Assembly: GCA_018262715.1 (NCBI GenBank)
Contig: JADFDS010000043.1
Location: 62,001-126,000, forward strand
Length of the DNA stretch: 64,000 nt
Reading direction: 5' to 3'
DNA from: Bacteroidota bacterium
GTDB taxonomy: Bacteria > Bacteroidota > Bacteroidia > Bacteroidales > VadinHA17
Shown here: positions 34,704 through 42,666 of the stretch, piece by piece
Numbering within the stretch: position 1 is the stretch's first letter
Layout of the letters: each line of letters starts with the position of its first letter
Translations under genes and position numbers: made by a program
Notes under the pieces: generated by a model
Databases searched by the model: none
Seen by the model: the letters and a program-made list of their open reading frames with translations, nothing else
What the model was told of the DNA's origin: nothing

Positions 34704-35690
34704 ATGAAAAATGAAGAAACAACTAACCGTAATAACGCCAGCGATGACCCTTCAGGCATCAGTTATGCGGAAAACGCGCGCAGGGACGGCATTGCCAGAG
34801 GAGTCAGAACAACCGCAATCATCAGCCTGTTAATTCTCGTTGCGGCAGGCGTCGTTGCATGGCTAGGGTTCAGCAGGCACCAGGAAAAACAGCTGGCACT
34901 TATGGAAAACGAGAGGGGTACCTTCAATGAGATGCTGTCAGTTCGTGACTCAACCCTGAACGACTGGCTTCAGACGTTCACCCAGATTGAAAATGACCTC
35001 AATGCTCTCAAACAAAAAGAGAACCTTATCACAATCCGCAACTCTGATAATGTCGAATTCACTTTGACCAGGAGAGAGCAGATTCTTGGTGACATTAAGA
35101 GTATCAGCCTGCGGCTCGATGAAAACAGGAAGAAACTTGCATCCCTGAATTCCCAGCTGAAGAATTCGGGCAGGGAGATCAAAGGCCTCCGCGAAATGAT
35201 AGCAGGCCTTGAAGCCAGGATTGAGGGACATGAGAAGGAGATAGCAGCTCTTGAACAGTCTGTCACTGAAAAAGATTTAAAGATAGGTGAACTTAATACT
35301 CTCACTGCTGACCTGCAGAACACCGTTACTGCGAGGGAAGAGGTTATCACCACCCAGCAGGCAGAGATGAACAGGGCTTACATTGCCTCAGGAAGCTACA
35401 AGGACCTGAGAGATTTGGGGATTGTCTCAAAGGACGGGGGATTCCTCGGAATCGGCAGAACAGAATCACTGGTCAATGATATAGCTGACAGCCTGTTTGC
35501 CCAGATTGATATCACCCAGCTGAAATATATACCTGTGAATTCCAGGGATGCAAAACTTGTGACTGAACATCCCACAGATTCGTATCAGTTTGTCCGTGAG
35601 GATGACGGCCTTGTTGCCAGCATCGAGATCAAGGATCCTGAACGGTTCTGGAAGATATCGAGGTATGCTGTTGTAGAACTAAAAAAATAA
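34704..35690 (+). CDS. Membrane-anchored coiled-coil protein, probable sigma-54 target
   Basis: About 328 residues from MKNEETTNRN. A cytosolic N-terminal stretch of about 35 residues precedes one membrane span (TTAIISLLILVAAGVVAWLGF). A long periplasmic coiled coil follows (about 60-230, heptads through LASLNSQLKNSGREIKGLREMI), then a C-terminal globular part with YIASGSYKDLRDLGIV, GGFLGIGRTESLVNDI and IEIKDPERFWKISRYAVVELK. The C-terminal block looks conserved in Bacteroidota but I know no function for it. The start is set by the sigma-54 promoter; the upstream ATG at 34674 would precede the transcription start. It is probably the main output of the adjacent two-component system. Confidence 0.75.
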   Translation: MKNEETTNRNNASDDPSGISYAENARRDGIARGVRTTAIISLLILVAAGVVAWLGFSRHQEKQLALMENERGTFNEMLSVRDSTLNDWLQTFTQIENDLNALKQKENLITIRNSDNVEFTLTRREQILGDIKSISLRLDENRKKLASLNSQLKNSGREIKGLREMIAGLEARIEGHEKEIAALEQSVTEKDLKIGELNTLTADLQNTVTAREEVITTQQAEMNRAYIASGSYKDLRDLGIVSKDGGFLGIGRTESLVNDIADSLFAQIDITQLKYIPVNSRDAKLVTEHPTDSYQFVREDDGLVASIEIKDPERFWKISRYAVVELKK

Positions 35691-35711
35691 AGCCGGGATG
35701 ACGGTGATTCC

Positions 35712-35741
35712 TTTGGAATTTCCTTCATTACACTAATATAT
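35712..35741 (+). promoter_or_regulatory. Promoter of the candidate structured RNA
   Basis: TTTG (35712-35715), an 18-base spacer, and TAATATAT (35734-35741). The predicted start falls at the 5-prime arm of the closing helix at 35744. The -7 match is only partial. Confidence 0.4.
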
Positions 35742-35743
35742 AC

Positions 35744-35860
35744 CCCGGAACTACAGGGTTGACAATCAACGGCAGAAGTTGGGACTGAGACTATCAACTG
35801 CCGGCGAAAGCAGGAGGGAGAGTTCCGGGACCTAAAAAGACGCTGAAAGGCGTCTTATTA
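35744..35860 (+). ncRNA. Candidate structured RNA of about 115 nt, unassigned
   Basis: No credible coding frame is present. A 9-bp perfect closing helix (35744-35752 with 35821-35829) encloses a small hairpin (GTTGA-CAA-TCAAC, about 35759-35770) and a longer bulged stem (GGCA/GTTG with CAAC/TGCC, about 35771-35803). It is followed by a classic terminator at 35837-35856. The gene has a possible promoter of its own and ends before the next promoter at 35861, so it looks like an independent small RNA. It matches no riboswitch or sRNA consensus that I recall. Alternative pairings between the two ATCAAC segments could allow switching. Confidence 0.45.
35837..35860 (+). terminator. Terminator of the candidate RNA
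   Basis: Perfect 7-bp stem AAGACGC/GCGTCTT (35837-35843, 35850-35856) with a 6-base loop, then ATTATTTG. It lies directly before the -33 element of the acylase promoter. Confidence 0.65.
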
Positions 35861-35892
35861 TTTGCTTTCAGCTGAAAAATATCCTAATTTTA
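35861..35892 (+). promoter_or_regulatory. Promoter of the penicillin-acylase-family gene
   Basis: TTTG (35861-35864), a 20-base spacer, and TAATTTTA (35885-35892). It supports the ATG at 35913, with a leader of roughly 14 bases, and rules out the TTG at 35862. Confidence 0.7.
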
Positions 35893-35912
35893 GTGAAATA
35901 TTGCATCGCGGG

Positions 35913-38390
35913 ATGATCTTTGCTGTACGAATATTCCTGGCAGGAGTGGCGTTCATGGCATCTTCCCTCCCGGGTCTGTCTGAAGTGCCCGGGATCACTG
36001 ATGAAATATCAACCCGGCAATATGAAGGGACTCTGTCTCTCACAGGGCTTAATGACACCGTGATTGTATACCGTGATGAGCGGGGCATGCCGCATATTTA
36101 TGCAAAGAATGAGCATGACCTCTACATGGCAACGGGCTACATAACTGCACAGGAGAGGCTGTGGCAGATGGACCTTGTTCGCAGGAGCGCATCCGGACGC
36201 CTTGCGGAGATCTTCGGGAAGTCATTTGTACAGGCTGATATATTCTCCAGGTGCCTGCGTATCCGGGAAAAGGCGAGACAAATCATTGATAATGAAGATC
36301 CCCGTATCCTCAGTTCCCTGACAGCATATACTGACGGTGTGAATGCTTTTATCGCCTCGTGCGGAAAGCACCTGCCACTCGAGTTCAGACTTCTCTCATA
36401 CACTCCGGAGCCATGGACTCTGGAAAACATTGCCAGCATTATCGGGTTGCTGGGCTGGAATCTCGACTGCCGCAATCTTACCGCTGAACTCTATGTATAT
36501 CAGCTGGTAAGCAGGATCGGTGCCGAAAAGGCCGCTGCGCTGATACCTGACTGGCAGGCGACGGATGCTGTGGTATATCCTGATTTTGCCCTGAGTGACA
36601 GCGTCATTCTGCGTACCAGGGAGATGATATCTTCCCTGGCCGGCATTGCAGAACTCGGTGTTTCCGGATTGTCTTCCAGCAATAACTGGGCTGTATCCGG
36701 AAACAGAAGCGAGACCGGTATGCCGCTGATGTCAAATGACATGCACCTGAATCTGCCGTCGCCCGGCATATGGATGCAGATGCACCAGGTCATCCCCGGT
36801 GAACTGAATGTAACAGGAGTCCTGATCCCCGGCGCACCTTTCATCATAGCCGGGCATAACAGCTCCATAGCATGGGGAATGACCAACTTCAGGGTCGATG
36901 CCATCGACCTCTATGCCGAAAAGCTCAATCCTGACAATCCCGGCCTGTATCTTTTAAACGGTGATTGGAGGGAGATGACTAAAATGAAAGAAGTTGTGAA
37001 TATCAGGGGAGGAAAGGCAGATACGGTTACCATCTGTTTCACCCACAGAGGGCCGGTGATATCCGGTTGCATCGACACAGACGACATCTCTCCGAACCTT
37101 CAATGGATCGGGTATGATTACCTGATGGGACTTCATGGCCATGAGAATCCGGCAATCAGCATGAAGTGGTCCGGATATGACGACAGCGATGAGGTGAAAG
37201 CCGTCTGGCTGATTAACCGAGCCAGGGGATGGGACGACTTCAGGGTCGGGATCAGCCTGTTCAGGGCCATTAGCCAGAATTGCGTATATGCTGACACAAT
37301 GGGCAATATCGGGATGAGCAGCGGCGGCGGAATTCCCCTCAGAAACGGCAGCGCAATACTGATCAGAAACGGCGAAACCGATGAATATGACTGGAAAGGG
37401 TATGTTCCGTTCGATCAGATGCCCTGGGAATTCAATCCCGCTTCAGGTTATGTCTCCTCGGCAAACAACAGGATTGTGGACGATGACTATCCATGGTTCA
37501 TCAGCAACAGCTTCGAGCTGCCATACCGCATCAACCGCATCAGGACAATGATAGGGGAGAAGGAAAAGTTTGGGATTGACGACTTCTGCATGATGATCAC
37601 TGACCAGCACTCTGACCTGGCACGGCTGATGACCCCTTTGATCCTGAGGATCCGGGAAGATCATGTCCCGGTCTCACCGCTGGAGGCAGCAATGCTTGAC
37701 ACCCTCGCCGCCTGGGATTATGATATGAACCCTTCGCTTGTCTCACCAACCATTCTCGAATACTTTCGGACCAGCTTCAGGCGAAACCTCCTGGCCGATG
37801 AGCTTGGTGAGCTGTATGAGTCGATGTGGGATATCTCAGCCGAATACTACATCTACAGGTTGCTTGCGGAAGGATATGACGGGATGGTGGATGACATCAC
37901 CACGGAACGCCCCGAGACGCAGGATGATATTGTACGCCGGAGCTTTACCGAGGCGATCGCTTCCCTTGAGAAGGATTATGGCCGCCATCCGGAACACTGG
38001 AACTGGGGGAGGATACACTCTGTCACCTTTACCCATCCGCTGGGTTCCGTAAAGATACTGGGTTCGCTCCTGCATCTGAATTCCAGGAAATACCCGGTCG
38101 GGGGAAGTGATCACACTGTCTGCCCTTTCTTTACCTATAAACCAGGATTTGCTGCAGTAAACGGGGCATCAGTCAGACATATCTTCAACACAGCCGACTG
38201 GGATGCGTCACTTTCAGTGATCCCGGGAGGTATCTCGGGTGTGCCCGGAAGTGAGTTTTACCTTTCCCAGGCGGATGATTACATAGACGGGAAATTCTAT
38301 CCTGATCATTTCAGCCGCGAGGCGGTGCTCTCCTCGGTAAAATACACCCTGATGCTCATGCCTCCGCCCCAGCTTGACATCACTCACTGA
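35913..38390 (+). CDS. Penicillin-acylase-family Ntn hydrolase
   Basis: About 825 residues with a signal peptide (FAVRIFLAGVAFMASSLPGLS). The precursor is expected to cleave itself before Ser 256 in LSS-SNNWAVSG, making the N-terminal nucleophile of the beta chain. GYITAQERLWQMDLVRRSASGRLAEIFG is the typical alpha-chain opening, and IIAGHNSSIAWGMTNFRVDAIDLY and LQWIGYD are further beta-chain blocks. Family members hydrolyse amides (beta-lactam side chains, acyl-homoserine lactones, peptides) in the periplasm. The true substrate is unknown. The small gene downstream has its own promoter inside this 3-prime end. Confidence 0.9.
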   Translation: MIFAVRIFLAGVAFMASSLPGLSEVPGITDEISTRQYEGTLSLTGLNDTVIVYRDERGMPHIYAKNEHDLYMATGYITAQERLWQMDLVRRSASGRLAEIFGKSFVQADIFSRCLRIREKARQIIDNEDPRILSSLTAYTDGVNAFIASCGKHLPLEFRLLSYTPEPWTLENIASIIGLLGWNLDCRNLTAELYVYQLVSRIGAEKAAALIPDWQATDAVVYPDFALSDSVILRTREMISSLAGIAELGVSGLSSSNNWAVSGNRSETGMPLMSNDMHLNLPSPGIWMQMHQVIPGELNVTGVLIPGAPFIIAGHNSSIAWGMTNFRVDAIDLYAEKLNPDNPGLYLLNGDWREMTKMKEVVNIRGGKADTVTICFTHRGPVISGCIDTDDISPNLQWIGYDYLMGLHGHENPAISMKWSGYDDSDEVKAVWLINRARGWDDFRVGISLFRAISQNCVYADTMGNIGMSSGGGIPLRNGSAILIRNGETDEYDWKGYVPFDQMPWEFNPASGYVSSANNRIVDDDYPWFISNSFELPYRINRIRTMIGEKEKFGIDDFCMMITDQHSDLARLMTPLILRIREDHVPVSPLEAAMLDTLAAWDYDMNPSLVSPTILEYFRTSFRRNLLADELGELYESMWDISAEYYIYRLLAEGYDGMVDDITTERPETQDDIVRRSFTEAIASLEKDYGRHPEHWNWGRIHSVTFTHPLGSVKILGSLLHLNSRKYPVGGSDHTVCPFFTYKPGFAAVNGASVRHIFNTADWDASLSVIPGGISGVPGSEFYLSQADDYIDGKFYPDHFSREAVLSSVKYTLMLMPPPQLDITH

Positions 38391-38404
38391 AATGCCTATC
38401 TTTG
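38374..38404 (+). promoter_or_regulatory. Promoter inside the acylase 3-prime end
   Basis: TTG (38374-38376), a 20-base spacer, and TATCTTTG (38397-38404), an exact consensus match. The only plausible start of the next gene is ATG at 38408, so the mRNA would be leaderless or nearly so. Confidence 0.65.
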
Positions 38405-38407
38405 TGA

Positions 38408-38710
38408 ATGAGGAACTTTCAACTAAAAAAAATCGACAGAGTGAAAGAGCTTATTCACATAAGGACCGAATGCTACTCAGGCTACAGGGATGATGAGACT
38501 CCCAAGTGTTTCATGTGGCAGAACACCAGGCACGAGGTGAAGGAAGTAATGGACCGCTGGTACCAGTGGGACCCCGACCAGAAGCATCCGGTGGCAGATT
38601 ACTTCCTGGTGGAAACCGTTGCAGGTGAACAGTACATTCTGAAACATGAACTGGAGCACAACAAATGGTTTCTCTGCAGGCCCGGAGGAGAATCTGTCAG
38701 GGAGTGTTGA
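38408..38710 (+). CDS. Small uncharacterised protein
   Basis: 100 residues, no signal peptide or membrane segment. Rich in charged and aromatic residues (KCFMWQNTRHEVKEVMDRWYQWDPD, FLVETVAGEQYILKHELEHNKWFLCRPGG). The HELEHN segment looks superficially like a zinc-protease HExxH but lacks the right spacing (HELEHN is H-E-x-E-H), so I do not call it a protease. Two further Cys lie near the C-terminus. It has a strong promoter very close to its start. I do not recognise the family. It could be a stand-alone regulator or stress protein. Confidence 0.6.
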   Translation: MRNFQLKKIDRVKELIHIRTECYSGYRDDETPKCFMWQNTRHEVKEVMDRWYQWDPDQKHPVADYFLVETVAGEQYILKHELEHNKWFLCRPGGESVREC

Positions 38711-38807
38711 TTTTTATCCGTACCATCATAACCAATGTACCGGAATAATTTCTAAATTCGGGTTGTCACTGTTTTAGGTGAAAAGCTAACCCTCAAATCG
38801 TAGAATC

Positions 38808-39620
38808 ATGCAAAGTAATTTCAAAACATTTTTTCTCCTTGCTTTTCTGACTGTATTGCTTGTGGTGGCGGGCAGGCTGATAGGGGGAACCCAGGGTGCG
38901 GTGATCGCATTTGGCCTGGCCCTGATCATGAACGTAATCAGCTTTTGGTTCAGCGACAAGATTGTGCTGAAGAGGTACCGCGCACGGGAGGTGACCCGTG
39001 AGGATAACTCCAGGCTCTACTCAATTGTTGAATCGCTTGTTCAGCGGTCGGGAATGCCAATGCCAAAGGTCTATATAATCCCCGATTCGACACCCAACGC
39101 CTTTGCCACCGGCAGGAACCCGCGCCATGCCGCAGTGGCGGCCACACAGGGCATATTGACCCTGCTGAATGACCAGGAGCTTGCAGGTGTCATGGCCCAC
39201 GAGCTGACCCATGTAAAGAACCGCGATACCCTCACCAGCACTGTTGCAGCCACACTTGTAGGCGCCATCACCCTCCTGGGCCAGATGGGTCGCAGCGGCT
39301 CGGGCTCAAGTCGTAATCCTCTGGTAATCATTGGAATACTGCTTCTGCCCCTCGCCGCTATGCTGATCAGGATGGCAGTGTCACGCACCAGGGAATACTC
39401 GGCTGACGAGGGTGGGGCCAGGATGTCAGGCTATCCGTTGGGACTGGCCAATGCCCTGAACAAGCTGGGCCGCGGTGTGGCTGCCAACCCCATTGATCAT
39501 GGCAAACCTTCTGACAGCCATCTCTTTATTGTCAATCCCTTCACGGGCGGACTGCAGAGCCTGCTGAGCACCCACCCGCCAATGGCGGAGCGGATCAGGC
39601 GGCTGCAGGAAATGGGCTGA
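38808..39620 (+). CDS. htpX: M48-family membrane protease HtpX
   Basis: 270 residues. Two N-terminal membrane segments (FFLLAFLTVLLVVAGRLI and AVIAFGLALIMNVISFWFSD) are followed by the zinc site MAHELTHVKNRD and the downstream Glu ligand in REYSADEGGARMSG. Two more hydrophobic segments (TLTSTVAATLVGAITLLG, VIIGILLLPLAAMLIRM) sit in between. It degrades misfolded inner-membrane proteins with the active site on the cytosolic side. The C-terminal HPPMAERIRRLQEMG is family-typical. The promoter is not clear. Confidence 0.95.
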   Translation: MQSNFKTFFLLAFLTVLLVVAGRLIGGTQGAVIAFGLALIMNVISFWFSDKIVLKRYRAREVTREDNSRLYSIVESLVQRSGMPMPKVYIIPDSTPNAFATGRNPRHAAVAATQGILTLLNDQELAGVMAHELTHVKNRDTLTSTVAATLVGAITLLGQMGRSGSGSSRNPLVIIGILLLPLAAMLIRMAVSRTREYSADEGGARMSGYPLGLANALNKLGRGVAANPIDHGKPSDSHLFIVNPFTGGLQSLLSTHPPMAERIRRLQEMG

Positions 39621-39647
39621 TGATGTTTAACCAAATATCTCCTGACT

Positions 39648-40367
39648 GTGAAATATCTTAATCTTATCCTCTTTGCCGGTATGGTGGTAATGAACTACCT
39701 GGCGAACGCCCTGCCGCTGAACGGAAAGACAACCGGGCAGCTCTCCGATGCCTACCCCAACCTCTTCACACCGGCCGGTGTGACTTTCTCCATATGGGGA
39801 TTTATCTATATCCTGCTTCTCATTTTTTGCGTGATCCAGTTCACCACCTCTTACCAGGCAGCCATCTCGCGCATAGGATGGCTCTTTGGCTTTACCTGTG
39901 TCTTCAATGCCCTGTGGATAGTGGCCTGGCATTATGAAAGGCTGCCGCTGTCCCTCATACTGATGCTGGGACTGCTTGTATCGCTGATATGGATCAATGT
40001 GTTCATCAGGGGGCTGCCCGATGCATTTATCAAGGCGGGTTTCGGAGTCTACCTGGGATGGATATGCATTGCCACAATTGCCAATGTCAGTGCACTGCTG
40101 GTGAATTACGGGTGGGGCGGATTCGGAATCAGTGAACAGACCTGGACAATCATAATGATTTTGGTTGGCGCGGTCATCGTTTCGCTGACCATATGGAGGC
40201 TGGAGAATCCATTCATCGGACTGGCGGTTGTATGGGCATTTGCAGGGATAATGATAAAACGGCAGGCTGACAACAGGGCAATTTTCATCACTGCTGCGGT
40301 GATGATGGTTGCGGTTGCAGTGGTGCTGATGCTGGCATTCTTCCGCCGCCGGCTTTCCGGTGTATAA
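39648..40367 (+). CDS. TspO-like tryptophan-rich membrane protein
   Basis: 239 residues from a GTG (27 bases after htpX). Seven to eight predicted membrane segments. The opening LNLILFAGMVVMNYLANALPLNGKTTGQLSDAYPNLFTPAGVTFSIWGFIYILLL is characteristic of the tryptophan-rich TspO-related family common in Bacteroidota; further Trp residues cluster at helix ends. TspO homologues bind porphyrins or sterol-like ligands, but this longer subgroup has no settled function. It is probably in the cytoplasmic membrane. Short spacing suggests co-transcription with htpX. Confidence 0.75.
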   Translation: MKYLNLILFAGMVVMNYLANALPLNGKTTGQLSDAYPNLFTPAGVTFSIWGFIYILLLIFCVIQFTTSYQAAISRIGWLFGFTCVFNALWIVAWHYERLPLSLILMLGLLVSLIWINVFIRGLPDAFIKAGFGVYLGWICIATIANVSALLVNYGWGGFGISEQTWTIIMILVGAVIVSLTIWRLENPFIGLAVVWAFAGIMIKRQADNRAIFITAAVMMVAVAVVLMLAFFRRRLSGV

Positions 40368-40423
40368 CGGAGCTACAATGCCTGATCGCCTGCGGCGAAC
40401 CTCACTGTTGCCTGTTGCCCGGC

Positions 40424-41197
40424 TCAGATGAACATCCCGTCATAATCCATCCTTGGATCCGGGTGGGAAAGATCAATCACCCGGTGATAACCCGTATTTC
40501 CGTTCTTGTGCGTTGAACTCCCGGCGTTGTAGCACCTCGGGATACCCCAGACCCCGTGATAAACCCTCCCCACGGTGGTCTTGTTGCGGTGATAATGGCC
40601 GAAAAGCAGCATGTCAATCCGGTTCTCAATCACCTCCTGCAGCTTTTCGCTGTCTCGAAGATGCCTCCACAGCTTGAAATCAAACGGGTGATGGTGCATA
40701 TAGACCACCTTTTTCAGCCCGTCAAGCGAGCCACCATCAAGCAGCTCCTTCAGCCTGTCCAACTGCGCATCACCAAGCTCCCCCTCAGAGAATATACGGT
40801 CGTGCCAGTGGAGCTCCTCTGCCGTGGAATCGAGCCCGATGAAGGCCACGCCCTCAATTATGTCCAGCTTCGGGAAAACCACACCGGGATTTTTGTAGAA
40901 CCGCTCCTTAAACACCGGTACGCAGTCAGGATTTCCCATTGAGCCGGTACCATAGTCGTGGTTCCCCGGCACCAGGAGCACATTGTAGCCCAGTGATCCG
41001 AGCCTCGCGACAGACTCCATCGCCTCCTCCGCAATCAGCGGATCATTGGCGTTCTCCTCGAGGTCACCCGTTATTACGATGATATAGTTGGAGGCCGGCC
41101 GCTTCAGGAATGCAATGTTGTCAATGATTGTTCTGAAATTCTTCCCGCAGTTGCGGTAGCCGATGTGCAGGTCCGAGAGGTGGATGATCTTCTTCAT
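40424..41197 (-). CDS. Calcineurin-like metallophosphoesterase
   Basis: About 257 residues from MKKIIHLSDLHIGY (an upstream TTG at 41212 is rejected). Metal-binding motifs: SDLHIG, ITGDLEEN, LLVPGNHDYG, and MHHHPFD with LLFGHYHRNKT. The overall layout resembles CpdA-type cyclic-nucleotide or other small phosphodiesterases. It is cytosolic, with no signal peptide. Substrate unknown. It is convergent with the TspO-like gene; no strong terminator lies between the two stops. Confidence 0.85.
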   Translation of the reverse strand: MKKIIHLSDLHIGYRNCGKNFRTIIDNIAFLKRPASNYIIVITGDLEENANDPLIAEEAMESVARLGSLGYNVLLVPGNHDYGTGSMGNPDCVPVFKERFYKNPGVVFPKLDIIEGVAFIGLDSTAEELHWHDRIFSEGELGDAQLDRLKELLDGGSLDGLKKVVYMHHHPFDFKLWRHLRDSEKLQEVIENRIDMLLFGHYHRNKTTVGRVYHGVWGIPRCYNAGSSTHKNGNTGYHRVIDLSHPDPRMDYDGMFI

Positions 41198-41290
41198 GTC
41201 AGGGTGAGGCAATTAACAGGTACAAACCATAAAGGTAGCGATTTCGGCATCTTTGATCAAAACTTTTACGCGTGTCAGGCGTTTCTGAAG

Positions 41291-41298
41291 TAACTTTG
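41291..41298 (+). promoter_or_regulatory. Promoter -7 box of the cupin gene
   Basis: TAACTTTG matches the consensus exactly and is 24 bases before the ATG at 41322. The -33 position has TTTA rather than TTTG. Confidence 0.5.
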
Positions 41299-41321
41299 AG
41301 TACAGGAAATACAACAGGGTC

Positions 41322-41675
41322 ATGAAGATAAACAACAATGCCGGGATCTTCGCACCGGAGGTGCAGATGGAAGGTGCAAGCAATGTCAGGATGAAGATAC
41401 TGATTGGTCCCGATGACGGATCAGGCAACATAATCATGCGCCACTTCTTTGTTGCACCGGGAGGCAACACGCCGTTTCACAACCATAATTACGAGCATGT
41501 AATCAAGATAGAGCGCGGAAAGGGCCTCGCCGTGGATGAGAAGGGCGTGGAGCATGAGGTCACGGAGGGTCAGAGCCTTTATGTCAGGCCGGGCGACCTT
41601 CACCAGTTCAAGAATCCCTTCGGAGAAACCTTCGAGTTTCTTTGCATCATCCCCAATCCGGCAAAACTGCAATAG
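41322..41675 (+). CDS. Cupin-domain protein
   Basis: 117 residues forming one beta-barrel cupin. Motif 1 is GGNTPFHNHNYEHVIKIERGKG with the His/His/Glu metal ligands; motif 2 is VRPGDLHQFKNPFGE with the fourth ligand His. A metal (Fe, Mn or Ni) is expected. Such small cupins act as dioxygenases, isomerases or sensors, and this one cannot be assigned. It is a single-gene unit between the phosphoesterase and the AIM24-like gene, with a hairpin covering its stop codon. Confidence 0.85.
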   Translation: MKINNNAGIFAPEVQMEGASNVRMKILIGPDDGSGNIIMRHFFVAPGGNTPFHNHNYEHVIKIERGKGLAVDEKGVEHEVTEGQSLYVRPGDLHQFKNPFGETFEFLCIIPNPAKLQ

Positions 41676-41689
41676 TGCTTCACTATTGC
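41669..41689 (+). terminator. Hairpin over the cupin stop codon
   Basis: Perfect 9-bp stem GCAATAGTG/CACTATTGC (41669-41677, 41681-41689), loop CTT; includes the TAG stop. No U-tract. Confidence 0.4.
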
Positions 41690-41759
41690 CTTCCCGACAT
41701 TGCATATGCGGGATTGGCTATCCTCATGTTCCGGAGCCATGGATTGCCTGTTTTCTTAT

Positions 41760-41790
41760 TTTGTAATATGCGGGGATCGTCATAACTTCG
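41760..41790 (+). promoter_or_regulatory. Promoter of the AIM24-like gene
   Basis: TTTG (41760-41763), a 19-base spacer, and TAACTTCG (41783-41790; one mismatch). The leader before the ATG at 41817 is about 20 bases. Confidence 0.55.
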
Positions 41791-41816
41791 TTACGGAATC
41801 ATTAAAACACTGACTT

Positions 41817-42581
41817 ATGGTATCACATGAAATTGACTATCGCATCTTCGGCGACGATATCCAGTTCGTTGAGATAGAGCTTGACCCGAATGAAACAATC
41901 GTTGCCGAGGCCGGCACCATGGTATATATGGAACAGGGAATCACCTATGAGACCAGGATGGGCGATGGCGCATCACCTGACCGCGGCGTGATGGACAAGC
42001 TCTTCCAGGCAGGCTCCAGAATACTGACGGGTGAATCACTCTTCCTGACCCACTTCACCAACAAAGGTTCAATGAGGAGCAAGGTGGCCTTCGCTGCCCC
42101 TTATCCGGGATCAATCATCCCAATTGACCTCAGGAACGTCAACGGAAGCCTGATAGTTCAGAAAGACGGGTTCCTGTGTGCTGCCTTCGGCACGAAGCTG
42201 TCGGTCACACTGAACCGTAAGCTGGGAGCAGGACTGCTCGGCGGCGAGGGATTTATCCTGCAACGCGTCGAGGGCGACGGAAAAATGTTTGTTCATGCCG
42301 GGGGAACGGTGATTGAGAAGCAGCTCAGCGGGGAGACGCTGCGGATAGACACCGGCTGCATAGTAGCATATGAACCCTCCCTTGATTTTGACATCGAGAC
42401 CACCGGCAGCCTGAAGACGATGGTCTTCGGCGGCGAGGGAATTTTCCTAGCCACAATGCGCGGTACCGGGAAGGTGTGGTTGCAGAGCATGCCCATCCGC
42501 AAGCTTATCCGCGCCCTCTCACCCATGAGTTCCAACAGGGGCAAGGAGGCGCAGGGGCTGCTCGGAAACCTGTTCCAGTAG
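41817..42581 (+). CDS. TIGR00266/AIM24-family protein
   Basis: 254 residues. A beta-rich fold with repeated short strands and the family pattern: [61 protein letters not shown] and [21 protein letters not shown]. The family is widespread in bacteria and in mitochondria (AIM24) with no established biochemical role. No signal peptide or membrane span, so it is cytosolic. A 7-bp repeat array starts just after the stop codon. Confidence 0.85.
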   Translation: MVSHEIDYRIFGDDIQFVEIELDPNETIVAEAGTMVYMEQGITYETRMGDGASPDRGVMDKLFQAGSRILTGESLFLTHFTNKGSMRSKVAFAAPYPGSIIPIDLRNVNGSLIVQKDGFLCAAFGTKLSVTLNRKLGAGLLGGEGFILQRVEGDGKMFVHAGGTVIEKQLSGETLRIDTGCIVAYEPSLDFDIETTGSLKTMVFGGEGIFLATMRGTGKVWLQSMPIRKLIRALSPMSSNRGKEAQGLLGNLFQ

Positions 42582-42582
42582 A

Positions 42583-42603
42583 ATTTGCGAATTGCGATTT
42601 TGC
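42583..42603. repeat. 7-bp tandem repeat array (CGCAAAT family, reverse orientation)
   Basis: Three adjacent 7-mers ATTTGCG, AATTGCG, ATTTTGC, the reverse complement of the CGCAAAT unit at 22395 and 45233, right after the AIM24-like stop codon. Confidence 0.7.
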
Positions 42604-42666
42604 CCGCCGGGCATACAGCAGTGTATACTCAAGCCCCCTTTTTTGCGGCCTGACAGAAAATTATGC

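Noticed and set aside
35744-35860. TPP riboswitch, from the CTGAGA-like word
   Set aside because: Only a short CTGAGA match is present; the rest of the TPP consensus and a thiamine gene downstream are missing.
35862-35912. TTG start of the acylase gene
   Set aside because: It lies within the -33 element of the promoter, so it would not be in the mRNA; ATG 35913 starts the signal peptide.
38480-38680. HELEHN in the 100-residue protein as a zinc-protease HExxH motif
   Set aside because: The residues are H-E-L-E-H, so the second His falls at position five rather than completing HELxH with correct following residues, and no third ligand or family context is visible.
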